A DNA stretch of 64,000 nucleotides, taken from NCBI GenBank assembly GCA_037013685.1, contig CM072894.1:24551529-24615528 (forward strand), read 5' to 3'. Below, piece after piece: positions 15,736-30,504 of the stretch. The notes below the pieces were generated by a model, which saw only the letters and a program-made list of their open reading frames with translations, ran no database searches and was not told the DNA's origin. The translations under genes and the position numbers were made by a program. Numbering within the stretch: position 1 is the first letter of the stretch; the number at the start of each line of letters is the position of its first letter. This stretch comes from Acridotheres tristis (lineage: Eukaryota; Chordata; Aves; Passeriformes; Sturnidae).

Positions 15736-17824
15736 ACATTTGTAGCAATACAAGTTGTTTTCAAAGGTTTAGGTTTGCTCATATTCTAAATGGCATTTTT
15801 AAAAACGATTATTTGCACAGGCACTCAGAAGCCAAAGGAGTGGCAGAAGCAGCACATTCCCACAGCATCTATACACACTATACACTTATCACTGTGTGTA
15901 TCAATTTCGAGTAACTTCAGTGGACTCAGTTTGCCTCTATACAGGCAGAGTCTTAGTACTGACTTTTATGTTTATATAGTGTGAGTTAAAACAAAGCCAT
16001 GCTTTTTTAGAAGTACTATATTTAAAATATTTGTCAAGATTTGTCTGCATGATTTCTCAGTTTGTTCTTGCTATGGAAACAAACAAAAATCTAATTATGG
16101 AAACATAGCAAGATAAATTGGATCCTGTGTTAAATTCCTGTGCTGTATAAACCTAAAGTCTGACACAGCACTTACCCCTAAGACAGTCAAGGTTTCTGGT
16201 GTACCCAAGTTATTGAAACAGGTCAGTTAAAGGTCTTTTTCACCACCAGTTCAGGCCAATTTACTTGCATTTATGTTTTAAAACACTGAAAGCATATTGT
16301 ATTCAAACAACATAGTCTTGGCAATTTTCATATTCATTTTGTCCTCCAAATTCAAACCAAGTTAAGCAGAATTGAATTTGTAAAATTTTACATCTATAAA
16401 GTTTACTGATGAAAATGTAAATTAATTTACATCTATGCTGTTTTCTCTTAAAAGGAAAGATTCACATATCAAGAGGTAGTGAAAATTAGGAAAATACTGA
16501 TTGTAGAATTGCACAAAGAAATCAAAGCCAATTCTTTGAAACCTCACTCAAAAACCATAAAATATCTGTTTGCAGTAACAACCTCAATAATATGAAATTC
16601 TGCAAATGGCTCACCTGATACACTGAACAATAAGTGAAACAAGCAATTAACAGATTTTTTTTCATACGTATCTGTATATATGCACATACCTATGAGGAAA
16701 TTTTAATCTGAATAGCTGAATTCAGAGGCCAAGTCAAAGTACAAATTATCATCTCACATAATAATTTTTTAAAGGCTCTTGACTAAATGGAGAAAGCAGT
16801 GAGAAGGGAAAACTGACTCTATTTTTGCAAGGGTTTAGTAAAATCTTGCTTGCCCACACCAAATATTTTTCCATCATAACATTTACAGCCTTTTCTATTG
16901 GAATTTTTGACATTCAATTGACATAAAACCAAATTCTCCCCATTTGGCCTTTCAACAGGGGAAAAAAATAGAGTTTTGATAAATCAAATCAGAAGTATGT
17001 AAAATAATTCTGGACAAAAAAACCCCACAAATTGGAGAAATATTCTATACTTAGTTGAAAACAATTAATACCTTATTAGAGGCTGTTAGTTCATTGAAAA
17101 AGTCTGTGGTATTAATGACTCAGAATCTGTACTGGTTTAAACAACAATTCCCACCACTGGGAAAATAAACTGATAACTCAAAGCAGGGTGAGCTCAGGCT
17201 GTGCTGCATTAACCAGGGCAGGCTGCCCATTCTTTGAAGGGGATGCTGAGACTGAACAATGAAAACGCTGCTCCCTGGTTTACAGCCCTTGGTGAGGGTC
17301 CTGTGGCTCTGCCCCCACCATGTAGAGCCAACACCCACCCCATGAGATGTCAGGCTCTCTGCACCTCACTAACAGCCCTGCTTTAAAGTCAAGATCAGCT
17401 TACCTTGGGAAAAATATATGTAATATGGACCAGGAAGAAATGAGAATCCGCAATGACGTGGTTCCTATGAACATTATTTGCTCAGTGAGCCACCAAGCCG
17501 GTTTTGTACCACACTACTCTGCTTCCATGAATACACATCTGTCATAGACATAATGGTTATCTAATACTTCCTTCCTTTACTTAAAACCTTCCCCATGGCA
17601 ACTGCAGCAGTTTAATAGTCCTTTTTCTCTTTTAAAACTATAATCCACATATCACTGCCTTAATTTTCAGAAATGACAAACATGGTTGTGTTGGAAATCA
17701 CATGTGGTCAAACACTGTACCAAGACAGTCACTTTTTGTATTGTGTACCAACTGTGCCAGCTAACAGTACTAAGAATCTCACTGAATTTGATAAAAATTT
17801 CTGGTCAGATTCTGTCATTATTCA

Positions 17825-17895
17825 AATCAGCTATCCAAGAGTGAAGTAGTCCTGGCTAATGCCAGTGGAACTACTCAACAAGCAAGATCACAAAG
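17825..17895 (+). repeat. Possible old amniote repeat
   Basis: AGTAGTCCTGGCTAATGCCAG and GGAACTACTCA resemble the palindromic AGTCCCATTGAAGTCAATGG plus GGACTACTCA core of an old repeat seen in sauropsids. Diverged. Confidence 0.35.
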
Positions 17896-20194
17896 TTTGC
17901 TCTTCATTCTAAAATTATTTTTTTAAGTGTGGTTAGGAAAAGGGGGGAAAGGCAGTACTTTACTGATGCTTTGTTTCTTGTTACACAGCTTTGCTGCCAA
18001 GTTTCACTGCTTTCACAGAGTTCCAAGCTGAAATAATGGCCGTAAAAAAACAAAGAAAAAAACCACATAGTAGCATTTGCCTGCTTCTCTTAAGAAGAGA
18101 AACTGCTCTCCCTCTGGAGCAGCTGTTATTATAGTGTGCTCTGCTCTTCTGGAGTTGTTAAGATATTCTCATAGATGAGAATGGGCAGAAAGAGAGTAAA
18201 TAAACACAGACCTTTGCTTCTTGTACATTTAACAGGAGCCTAATGAGCCAAACTGCTGAGCTGCAATGACAGAGTTAATGCCATTGCACACTTAAGAGAG
18301 CCTCAGCAAAAGCAAAATCATCATCAAGCCTATGAGAGAGATCTGAGAATGAGAGTAAGGATTTCAAACTCAAACACTTTTAGATGTAGAGGAACATTAA
18401 ATCTACATCCAAACTAAAATTTTGTGCCTCATGAATGTCCCAACTGAAGGCTTAAGAAGGCTGAAAATATTATAAGTACTTGCATTCTCCTCTGCCAGCC
18501 CAGGCTGGGTTTTTTCTCAATAAATTTCTGGCCAAGTGACAAGTTTCCTGAAAGATGCAAGTGGGACTCCAGCTAACAACAGAACCTATGTGAAGAGCTG
18601 AAGGCATACAGGTTGGGAAGGAAAAGCAACAACAAACAACCAACCCAAAGAAGATTACAGCTTTTAGGGACAAATGACAACATAGGAACCAGCAGCTTTG
18701 AATCCTCAGCAGTTTTGCTGACGATGATTTCAATATCCTACCCCACTGAAACAAAAAAATATCTCATTTCCTTTATTTTCTGCATTCCAGCTCACCTTCC
18801 CTTCAACACTGTCTCTCTTGCTTTTATCTCCTTTTCTTCTTCCTCATTCCCTTTCCCATTTCCTCTGTTTAGTCTAAATCCTACAGGTAAATTCAGATAA
18901 ACAAGCCTGACACTGCCATAGCAGATAAGCCTATGACATTGATGCATGTCCTGCCACATCCTTATTCTGTACTGGGACCAGAAACCCATCAATGCTCTGG
19001 ATTCAGTTGCAAGTGAATAATGACCATGGATAAGCCACAGTGGGCTCCAGTGCAAATCTGCCTGAGCCAGAGGAGCAGCTTCTGCTCAGCAGATGTCTGG
19101 ATTTTTTTCCTATGTCATAGATATAGCCAGTAGGAATAATGGCAATCACATGAACCCATAATTTCTTGCCCTCACACCGCTCAACCAGTTCTTCCATGTT
19201 CATCCTCATCCTCATTACCAGTATCCTCTCACCCATTTCCACTGGAATGCTACCTCGTGAAGTGGCTCAATACAGTGCCCAGGAAATGGTCTTTCATTCT
19301 TAATCAGTTCTTCTGCAGAAGTATAAAAATGGTTAATGAGAATACTCACTCACTCGGCAGTGAGTGCTGAATAATAGATTAATAAAGAGAATGTAAACCA
19401 GATTATGTAATTCCAGTTCTTGTGAAAGTGCTATGGGACACTGAATGATCATGTGTGATTTGGGGGTTTTCTGTACCTGCAGCTGACCAACACTCCCCAG
19501 TGGTTCTCCAGGGCCTGAGGAAAACAACAGGAGTGACACTGCAGCTCCCCAAAGTCAGACAGTAACACAGCCACTCTCTCTGTGTCCTACTCAAGTCTTA
19601 TCCACATTATCTTATGAGCTAACTGGCTGAGGTGCCCACATGGAACAGAGGAAAGTATAGAAGAGATGAGTGAGTTTATAACTTTAGACATATCATATGC
19701 TCTTCAGAGTTTTCTTTTTAAAGCGTTTTATAATGGATGTGAAAGGGCCACAGGGAAAAGAGAGAACACTGAACTAATGCACCTTACAAAATACTACAAG
19801 GTGAGAGTAATAGTTTATCACTGTGGTTTTTGTTCTTAAAAGCTATTTAAGTTTTCCACTTTCAGAGGCTAGAAATAAGATTGCAGAGGACAGAGGGGAA
19901 TAATTGAAGCATCGATGACTATGAATAGTGCATCAAACCATAAACAATTAATTTCACCACAAGAAAACTTAGTATTTAACTATTATTCATGGAAATGTTG
20001 AAGTGAGAAAACTTTTACAGAACAGTAAAACTACATTATAAGCAACTGTCCCAGGAAAGACTTCCAGGAAGAAACACTTTGTAGCCTATCAATTTACTGC
20101 CATTTTCCAGGAATAATAATGTACAGATCCAGCAGCCAGTATAGAAGCATCCAGCTCCAGTAAAATCAGGGTAGCCATGCTGATTTGGACTCAC

Positions 20195-20300
20195 TGAGCA
20201 TCAGGCTGTTCACAGAAGAGAGAACAGCTGAGGCTGGAGAGGACCTCTGGAGAGAGTTTAGTCCAGTCTCCTGCTTCTAACTGTTTTGAAACAGATTCAG
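20195..20300 (-). mobile_element. CR1 LINE 3' fragment (antisense to plus strand)
   Basis: The plus strand reads GAGGCTGGAGAGGACCTCTGG followed by TTTAGTCCAGTCTCCTGCTT, which matches the reverse complement of the well-known avian CR1 3' end (roughly GGTTGGAAGGGACCTCTGG and CTAGTCCAACCCCCTGC). The element is short and diverged and lacks the terminal octamer repeats. Family assignment is from memory. Confidence 0.75.
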
Positions 20301-21864
20301 GATGTAAGAATTCCTTAGAAAAGCTCTGTGGCTGTTACTGAGACAGGCAAAAGCACCATCTGCAGGTATGCAGCAAGTGATATAAAGACCTGAAGGACAT
20401 ATTTGTAAAGGGGGCAAAAAAATTTAGTTATATATTTGATCCATTTACTCTTGAATTATCCATCATGACAGCTCAAACCCTTGGGACTGGGCAGGATGAA
20501 GTATAACAACCTTAACTGCACCACTTTGCACCTCCTGCACTCCACGTAGTGCAGCAATGGAGTCCCCAGCTCTGCACAGCTCCCAGGCTCAGGTGCTCTC
20601 ACCTGCCAACCAGCCTCAGCCTTTCACCAAGAAAGCCCAAAAAACCCCAGGGCTACAGTCTGGCCAAAGAGTGGTCTGAAAATCAGGGTACAACTCAGAG
20701 CAGGTTGCTCATTTATGAACAAAAGGCAGCTGGAGTAAAGTTGAGTTGAATTAGGATTAATTCAGTTCTTGCTAGAAATCATGGGCAGTTGGCTGGATTA
20801 TGCCCACAATGGATAAACTAGAAAAAGAAAATTGATAAAATGGGGACATTTGGGACATTTAATAGGAGACTGGATGAGTTACAGAAAAACATGCTGTGGA
20901 AAGCAATCTTTGCTTGGTCCTTTGGGAGAAACTACATACACTAATAACAGTTCATCCCCACTCCTTTATTTTGAAAAGTGTCTGAGTAAAAATGGAATTA
21001 CCTTACTCGACAGAACTGTTTCCTGTATATGCAGTTTTAACTACCAGCATTAATAATGAGAAGAGGATCCTTATTATTACTTTTTTTACCCTTGTTCACG
21101 TTGCACCAATATAATCGCTAGTGGCTCAAATGGACTGTCTTCAGATTTGACAACCCTCCACAAAAGACAGATTAATTTGTTCCCATTGCACTTGCAATGG
21201 CAGCTTCTAGGAATAATACAATCTAGATTCAGGTATAGAGAATCTTTATTAGCACTATTGATTCATGAAGCAACAAGAACACACCTTGTCCTTCAGCTCC
21301 CAGGTTAACACAGCACAGCTGACAGTTAGAGAATGGCATCTATTTACACGGGGTGAATCCCAGCAGGAAGTCATTAGGACAATGCAATTTCCACAGTGTG
21401 CCTTTTTGGAATGCAACCACTGCCTGGTTCCTGAAAGTGGCTGATAATAACTACTGAATTTCATTACTCAGATTGATCTCAAAGAAATCAGAAAATATCA
21501 TCAGTAAATATGCTGAATATCTGAACTGGAGTAAAAATTGAAAAAACCCACTCTTAATGGAACATAAATCAGAAGAGATAATAACATATTGCTAATCACT
21601 TTAAAGCTGCAATCCCTAATTAAATAAATCAGAGGATTTTCTTAAAATTGACAGTAGCATTCTCAGATATTATTAGGATGATGTTTCTGTTTTGAAAAGA
21701 CACCTTTGGAAAATGAGATCACATCTCAAGTTCTTAATCTCAAGTTTCCTGTAATATTACTTGGGTAAATTATCATCTTGGGGGAAGTCCAGTATCTCTC
21801 CCCATGTAGTTGTAGATAAAAAGTCCTAAGTTTGGGAGTTTTGTTTCTTTTGCTTTGGTTTCAG

Positions 21865-21924
21865 ATTTTTGTTTGTTTTTTTGTTTGGTTTTGTTTGTTT
21901 GTTTTTAATGGCAAAAAAAAAAAA
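21865..21924 (+). repeat. TTTG-rich tract followed by poly-A
   Basis: TTTGTTTGTTTTTTTG and further TTTG units are followed within a few bases by a run of twelve A bases. Confidence 0.8.
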
Positions 21925-22289
21925 GCTGTCAAGTCCCTGGAAAGAGCATGCAAGATATCTATTGTCTTCTACAAGACAGGCATTGTAAACAACAACAAAA
22001 TGACACCAACACTCAGAAGAGAGCTTAGAGAATAATATAAGCTCATTTCTGAGCCTTACACCAATAATGAGCCAGCAAGGCAGCTTGGACAGTGTATAAA
22101 CCCCACTCTGAGCCTCTCCTCTGACCCTTTTGTCACATCCCTAGTGAATTCAAATCTCACAGGGCCAGCTGAACTGGATTTCTTATTTTTTGTCCTCAAA
22201 GTGTGTTAGTTGGCAAAAGACAAATCTGAGTTGTACTTCCTATGATCAAAAAGTCCAGCACAGAAGTGCAGAAAGTCTGATTCTAAGCT

Positions 22290-22327
22290 GTTTAAAAAAA
22301 AAAAAAAAAAAACCAAAAAAAAAAAAA
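22290..22327 (+). repeat. Poly-A tract
   Basis: Nineteen and then thirteen A bases separated by CC, followed by CAATCAACC. It may mark an old retroposed tail, but no element body was recognised. Confidence 0.85.
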
Positions 22328-24954
22328 CAATCAACCAACCAAAGTGAACAAAAAAACCTCCCAATAACTTGTCAAACTGCATTCCAGTATGTCTGAGAGG
22401 CATTACTGCAACTCATTAAACTTCTTTATAGTCTGATGTGTTACAACACATTACAGAGCAATGGTAAATAAATAACTGCTGATTTGACACTGCTTTCAAC
22501 TGCAGAGCAATTCTGCTTTCCTCAATGTTACAATTAATGTCAGCAGTTAATGCCTTAAGTGGTGGAATCAGGAACTCAGCTACGATAAACACATGCAGTC
22601 AGATTTCAACTTAAGGATATACCCAAACTGCAGCATGGCGTTAGCTCAGCTGTCCCTGTCTCAGGCTGCAATTACAGTTCTGTTGGTCAGAGCAGCAGGG
22701 GCACCATTTGTCATCCTAAGGAAGGCTGGAGTGCTGTGAAATTGGGCACTTTGGAAAAATGCAGCTGTAGCAGAACATATGTATAGGCAAGACCATGAAA
22801 TGAACTGGCTCCAAGCCAGCACATAAAGAGAAAAACAAGAGAATGTAAATGAAAAAAAAATCATAAAGCACTGTACTCAGAAGATACTTCTATTGATATA
22901 TCCTGACCAGCCTTAAAGGTCAGGATGACAACAATCTGTCTTCTCTGTGGGATTGCTTAATCTATTTGCAGCTCTTTTTTCTTCACCCTGTTAGCAACAG
23001 GTTTACGTCTTTCAAATAGATCTTCTAATTTTTGCTGCTTAATTGGTCTCAGGTTCCTGTGTATCTCTCTATACAGCCATAACAAACATGGGTGTGTATT
23101 TACATTCCTGCACAGACTATAGTGGATAGAATATGAACTGTTCAGCTCTGCTCTGTAGCTCTACTGTAACAAAGAGAGATTATTATGCAGCTGAAGACAG
23201 TTTTCTGCTCCTGGAGCAGAAGAAAGAACTGAGCTGTACTTTAGCACTGCAGTGAATACTGGAATGGACAGAGGCTGCAGAAGAAAGACACCCATGTAAC
23301 CTCAAGAAGCCCTAGTCCTTCCTCTCTTTCCCAAAGCTGAACAGGCCTATGTGTCTTCTGTCTTTAATGGTGAGAGAAAGAGCCAGCATTGGAGCCATTC
23401 TGTCTATCTACAAGCAGCACAAAGTGAGAATCAAGAACTTTACATACAAAATAACTCTCTACCATAGGCCTTTCATCCCAGCTGATGAGACAAACCCTTC
23501 TGTGGGCTGCATCAATGCCATGAATCAAAGTCCATAAGACTGTCACATCCATCACCATTTTTCCTTCCAGCAGTAAGGCTCCTGAGTTGAGGGAACTTTC
23601 CTCTAGCCAAGTATAACTCACTACAAATCCTGTCAACTACTGGCTTGGAGAGATGCAGGCATCTCTATCAGGTAGTGGTGTTTAGGTGGAAACAACATAA
23701 CTGAGGCAGGTAAGTTTTTCTCTTAGAATGGTGTAGGATTTTGACCAGGTATACATGAATATATTAGAGTTCTCCAAACACTGTGCAAGAAGTAACAGGG
23801 ATCAATCACTTCCACTTAACTGTCTACATCATTCACCTGCTTTATTTTCAAATATGGAGTCCTAGGGGGACAGGCATCAGGGGAAATGAAGCAATGAACA
23901 AGATCAGACCCAAGCCTCATACGTACAAATCCCCGAGGGACAAACTTCTTTAAAAAATATATGAGAGCCCCTCCCTCCAACATCTCTCTACAGAAATGCT
24001 TCATGCATATGTACACCTCCATAATGGAAGTTTTTCTAGGCTGATTTATGTCAGGAAATTAATGAATACAAGTTACACATTTATGGCTGTAACACACTTT
24101 AAGGATTTTCACCCATCTGAAGAACAGAACAAATGCAAATATTACCCTGATGCATGCTTCATTACAAACAGACTGCAGAAACAATCAGCAATAAGCCATC
24201 TCCTGCAAAGAAAAGGGACAACTTCCTTCCCCTAATCTGTGCTATTTTTCTTCCCTCTGTCAAACAGCATTTAGCAATGTTGATGTTCTGCTGTATATTT
24301 TCTTCCACTCACAGGCAACTGCCCAAGGTAAGGTACGTTTGCCCAGAGGTTTAGGTAAGAGGTATTTGTATAATGCTGTAAATTCAGAGATACAGAAAAC
24401 TAAGGAGTATAAAGGAAGCCACCCCTAGCATAGGCAGAAATACATTTTTCTGAATTTAGGTTTCTTTTCTCTTCCACATTGTGAGAAAAAAAAAATAACC
24501 ATAAAGCTTTACTTTTAAATTGAATACATAAATTACTCCCAAACAGCTGTCCTACTTAACACTACTATGTAAACATCTGTTGACATTCTTGCATGCAAAT
24601 AACATCAGCTTGCAAGTCTCTTAGACTCAGATTAGTCTTTATCAAGTCCTCACAGAAAACATGGGGGTGGAGGCCAGCAACTGTGTGAAATGGGAGGAAA
24701 GGAAATTCTTGAGCTTTTTTTTTGAGAAATGATCCTTGGAGAAAAGATGAATGATGGAGAGTACCAAAAAACCTAACTACATGCAAAAAACTAACATTTT
24801 TCAGTGTATTTGTTTAATTGAAGTTTCCATTCCTATCTCTCTACGGTGATTTCCTATTTCATCACATATTTTAACAGCTTGTTTTATAATTGGACTCTGT
24901 GTCAAAATGTATCCCTCTTTATTCAAACCATCCTTTGAAAGTTCCAGGGTCCCA

Positions 24955-25020
24955 GACCTGCTCCTGCTGAGCTAAATGGGATTCTTGACATTGAGGTGAA
25001 TGGAAACAGGACTGGGAAGG
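24955..25020 (+). repeat. Possible old amniote repeat
   Basis: CTGCTCCTGCTGAGCTAAATG and GGTGAATGGAAACAGGACTGG resemble the diverged repeat core CAATGGGAGCAGGATCAGG. Weak evidence. Confidence 0.3.
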
Positions 25021-27269
25021 CTGTACGCCTCATTAGATACACGATTCCACAGCACCCTCTAAAATTCTGCTGAACTCTCCCTTTCAAGCAAATAAAGCTG
25101 GTAAACTCAGAGGCCATGAAATGTCACTATTACATTTCAACACTTAAACCGAGGTACCTGATGAATTAGCCATCTTCTTGCCAGGCATCTTAGAAAACTG
25201 CAGCCCCTGAGGGATTTCCCCTGGCCATTACCACTTATTGCAAAGTCAAAGAGAGAAAGCTAAGGTTATTGTTTTGCCTGTGGAATCAAAATATGCTGAG
25301 AGGGCATGTTATTCCCTAGACTTAGAGGTTTATTGCATTTCTAATTCACACCTAAGGTCACCACATGTCAAGTGAGTATGCATTCTGCTGCCATGGCTAC
25401 TGCCATCATTTTAACTCTAATGCTAAATAGTTCTAGATTGGAACAATACTGACTTGGAAACAGTGTAATTTAGTGCTTATAGCAGAAGACCGGTCTTCTG
25501 ATTAATGATGGAAAATTAGATGTTCTGGTTCTACCCTTGCAGTTGTCAGACTCTCCAAAATCACACAAGTGATTTAATCACTCTCAACCTTCGTTTCCAG
25601 ATCAGAAAGTCAAAGAACTAGAAGGCCTGAACAGGAGCAAACAACGCTAGTACAGCAACAACTGCGTCTTCTCCCTTGAGAAAAGTTAAGAAATTAATCA
25701 GTCTTTGATCAACTTTAATTCAGCAATTAAAAACACAATATGAGGTTTGAAATCTGTTACTTGTGTCCTGACAGAATCGCACCATGGTGGAGATGCTTCC
25801 CTTTGCATAATGCATTAATGCGAATTTGACCACACAATTGTCATTCCTTGTCATTTAAGTAGTCTTACAGTTAAGCAGCCATAATTGTCCTTTGGGTGTT
25901 ATCTTAAATACATTAAAAAAGAAATTGAATGCTTTCACCACATTATAGCTAGGACACTTTTTCAAAGCTAATTTCTATGTCTGTGAATTATTCATAATAC
26001 ACTTCAAACAGGCTCTTCCGGATAACGTAATTGACCTTGTCTGCATGAAGCACCTACTACCTTGCCTTGGGATAATTTAATCTATGATGTGGTCCATTAT
26101 TCAAAGGTAATGTCTTTTCATTAGGTTAGGCAATATATTATCACTCAACTAGTCACCTAATTCTGCATTTAGCGTATTCAAGTTTTCACGTTTTTTTGTC
26201 ATAGGTTACACTCATCATAGCAGTATCTCACATTTAAGTAGCATGGTGTAACAGTAAGACAGCATTCTCTTGATAAATGGAAGCAGGACTTTGAGGACTC
26301 TAATTTAAATATTTACTTGTGCATTTTAAACCTCAGTTGGCTTTGTGTTTTCCATGGGTGAAAGCAGCAAAGGGTATCTATTCAGTAAGAACTAGCGTAA
26401 GGTCAAAACACAAGTACAACTAACGCACCAGGTGGCAAAAGCTATGTTAATTCACATACTGTTCAGTGGGAACACTTATGTGTGGATGAAATATATGCTA
26501 AATCACATGTATGACACATGTATAACATTTCCACAGTTTTATTTTGCTGTGTAGAGAAACCCCTGGTTGGTGTGCCATGCGAGGAAGCAATTAGCAAAGC
26601 TGGCTGTAGCTCAGGCTGGCTCTGAAGCATTGCAGCCTTCTCTGTAACAGACCATTATTAGGACCCAATTCCCCGCTACATATTCCCTTGAAGGGCCTTG
26701 CTCAGTGAAGACCAAAGTAACTGATTATTTTTTGCATATGCATGGAGTGAAATCTCTGAGAAAGCTAAACAGTTGAGCACCCAGCTCTCTCCTATGCTCC
26801 AACTACTTTGAACCACTTTAGTAGAATAAAGCAGCTCTGAATGTATTTTAGTCAGCCACTGACAAAGGCCTCCTGCATGAGTAACCTCTTGAGTGGCACA
26901 GCGATTTGGAGGAGCTCCTGCATCAGTCCCACTCCTGGCTCCAGCAAAGGGCCAGAGATGGTATTCTAATTTATACTGCACCACTCCAGTAACCAGGCTT
27001 AAAGATTCCTCTCCACCCCTCTCTACTTCAGTACTGCAGGGTCAACCTCTGTAAGAACAGAGTGCTAGCTTTTTAAGTCTATCAGTGACAATGTGTTTAG
27101 CTGCTGATTGTAAATACTGCATTAACAAGCTATGAATGAAATTGTTAGCTCCTCTAAATAGCTGAATTTTTAAAATGTTTCTGTGTTTTTTAGTTTGTTT
27201 TACACTAAAGTGGAATTTAATGAAAGATGTAAAAATTAAGGAGTTAATCCACCATCTTGCTTGCCTAAA

Positions 27270-27320
27270 TCAGTATAAATATACTGAATCCAGTGGATCT
27301 GATCCTGCATATCTTTAAAC
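27270..27320 (+). repeat. Possible old amniote repeat
   Basis: CAGTATAAATATACTGAATCC and CAGTGGATCTGATCCTGCA resemble the same type of sauropsid repeat core. It could equally be unrelated conserved sequence. Confidence 0.3.
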
Positions 27321-30300
27321 TTTGTAATTTTTTTAGTTGAACCATTTGTTACTGTAGCTTCTCTCAAGCTGGCCATTAATAGAATGTTATGATTATGTTA
27401 GCTATTCAAAGCTTTTTAATCATGTTATATAAACACAGTTCAGTCTATGAATTGTTTATCCTGATTAGATATTGTTTGAGTGTTCACTTAAAATTATGAA
27501 GCATTGCTTTAGAGCAGAAATAAAGCCAAGTGTGTCAAAGATTTCAAGGTGTTAGAGTGAACATTTACTCTGAAGGTCATTGGCTGAATTCCTGTTTGCA
27601 TGAATATTCAGGAACAATCTGTTCATGCCTTGGAAAATTTCTGCAAAGACAAAAATCTCAGTATCATTGTCCAGAATGATATAAAGAAAAGAGTAATTAA
27701 AATTATCAAAGTGAAACTGAAATTCCAGTAAAACAGGAGTGAAATTGGTGGTATTTATAATTTTCCATCAGCTAAAACAAACAAGGGAAGTGTTGTTCCA
27801 AGTAAGATTACCTGCAACTGGCCTGACTGCTAGATCATATTTCACATCGGTCGAGTGCCTTCCATTGTGTAACCACAGTTGTGCACATTGATGGCTCCTG
27901 TTGCTATAATATGGTTATGTTTACCCATTAGTTTCTGCTTTTGTGCCACAACCCAGCAACTGTGATATTACAATTGTTCTAATGGTCTATTTCACTTTGT
28001 TCATTTACCTATTAATTTTGGCAATGGCATATTTCATAGAACATAAATTTCATCCTCTGAAAACATGACAACCTGTAGTACAATATGGTCAGACAGATTC
28101 TGGAGCTTTGCATGGAAGTAAAATGAACTGTCCAGGGTGGTATTTTGGAAAGAACATATCTCCCTCTGGAGGCATCGCTTGTATCTAAGGTGATTACTTC
28201 AGCACTAACAGGATGTAATGATTCACTCAGTAAAATTCTGCTTCTATTAAGTAGGTACTTCTAATGTTCTGCAGATTTACTAGTGGCCCTAGAATGTCTC
28301 ACAGAGGTAGTAAACAAAATGCAACACAATCTCTTTGTCTGAATCCAGAACATAAGTGTGCACTGGGAAGGAGGGGGCCTAGAACGCTGCCACTGCTTTG
28401 GACATGGAGGCTCTGGGAAACGACCCCAAAGCAAGACCTAAAAAATGTTTATTGCATATAACCTTTCCCAGTTCAACAGCAGATATTAGAGTAGCAAAAC
28501 AAATGGATCAAACTGACTTTGCATTGCCAGAGAAAGAGCCAAAGTGAGCTGAAATAGAGCCTACTTTAGAAAACAGCTCTTCCTAGAATCCCATCCTCTG
28601 CTGTTACTTTAGTATTCAGTCATACAGATTTCTCTCTGAGAAACAGCCCCTAAACTTCTGCCACACCTCAAAGTAGGTTCACGAGGATAAAATCTGAGAC
28701 TTTGAAATCACAGTGACAAATGGGAGGCAAACAAGTGTGAATATACAGAAAGCCTTTAGCTCAAAGGAGAAAAGAGTAACCAACACTACTTTGTCTTGTA
28801 CCAGGCCTGACAATATCCATGTGGCCCAAAAAATGAATTACAGCCAAATTCCACTCTTCTTTTTCCTCCTAAAAGGAAGAAAGAAGATTTACACCTATCT
28901 ACATAAATATAAAAACTACATAGTTTCCCAAAAAGAGAGAACTCTATCTGTATGAATACATAACTTTATGGATTCTACTGACCATTTGAATCATCAGATG
29001 AAGGAAAAGTTAGTATTTAAATAAATATATCATGAAGTTGATGTTACTTTTTATTTCAGAACCACTCTTCAGATCTCTGGCCATTTTTTGAAACAGCCCA
29101 TCATAGGCTGGGAGTCTTCAGTAAAACAAACCTGTCAGACCTGAACTAGATTCAGTAACACAGAATTGAGAAAAAGAAGTGCCAGGAACTGTTATCTTTT
29201 CCTTCCTACCAACAAACGTTACTGTGAACATTTTGATCACATTGAATGAGACAGCCTGAACAAAACTGATTGCAGTCTAAACAACTGAGAGCACTTTTCA
29301 TGTGCTATTAATGTTAATATACTGAAATGAGACATGTCACTTTAAACCTTTTGGGGAAATGGAAGATTTAAGGAAACGGGGACATGGAACTAAGCATCCT
29401 GGATAAACAAAAAGTCAGCACATGAACACAGGGACTGAATCTAGCACAACAGCAATGGTCCAAAGATCCATGAAAGAGTAGTGGGTGGTGATGAAACTCA
29501 GTTGAGTTTAGGATGAACATCTGGTTTGAGCTGTTGCTCCTATCCTGGAAGGAGACAAGACATTTCTGTATCTGGCATGGTGAGAAAATATGTACATCTC
29601 ATGTTAGCCCAAATTAAGATTTTTCTTTTAGCACTAGGACCCATAGAGTGGATCTCTACTGATTCTAGCAGGCTTTAGATATTAATCACAACCTGGTTTT
29701 CTAGAGAAATGAGACATATTGGAACATTCTACATGATTTTTTGTGCACACCTGTGGCTATCGTTCAAGTAATTCAGGAACCCACTGGCCAATTTCAAGAA
29801 CATTTGACTGAAAAATACATTCCTAGGGGTTCCATGTACTTCCTAAGCAGAAAACAGGCACTACTGCTAGGAGAGATACTCCTAGTACTCATCCTTAGTG
29901 AAGGCTGCAATGCATTTTCATTCCAAAAAAATCCATACAGAAACTCAACATTAAACCATAAACCAAAGGGGAAATAGCAACATTTATTACTCCAGCAGTT
30001 ACAGTGCAATATCACAACTTTTTCCCCTTATCTGGCTGAATACACCAAAAATCCCATTACACCCCACCTGAATATACCATTACCTTCTTTGCAGTTTGGT
30101 AGGTCCATAGAAATTCATGGGATCACATCTTCCTGCTAAATCACCATAATTGTGGTGACACAAAAGCAAATGTATCTGTAAGGAATGACATGTTCATTCT
30201 TCCACTAGTAGCACAAGGGCAAGGCACAAGAGGCACCTACAGAAAGCTCACACTTGGAGTGAAAGGCATCAGAGGTGTTCAGCGGAGAGGAAACACTTGT

Positions 30301-30504
30301 ATGGCTCTTTTTTGTGGCTACAAGAACTTGGCCATTGGTTTTAGAGGTGTACATTTAAATCAATCTAATAGCCCATTCCAGTTTCAGGCAAAATTGGTGT
30401 CGGTTGCAGCCTGCTGCCTCAATATTCTTCTCTGCTAAACAAGAAAGCTACCTTTAGAGGAGAACTGCATAGATAATTGATTAACCTTTCTAAATGCTAA
30501 TGTT

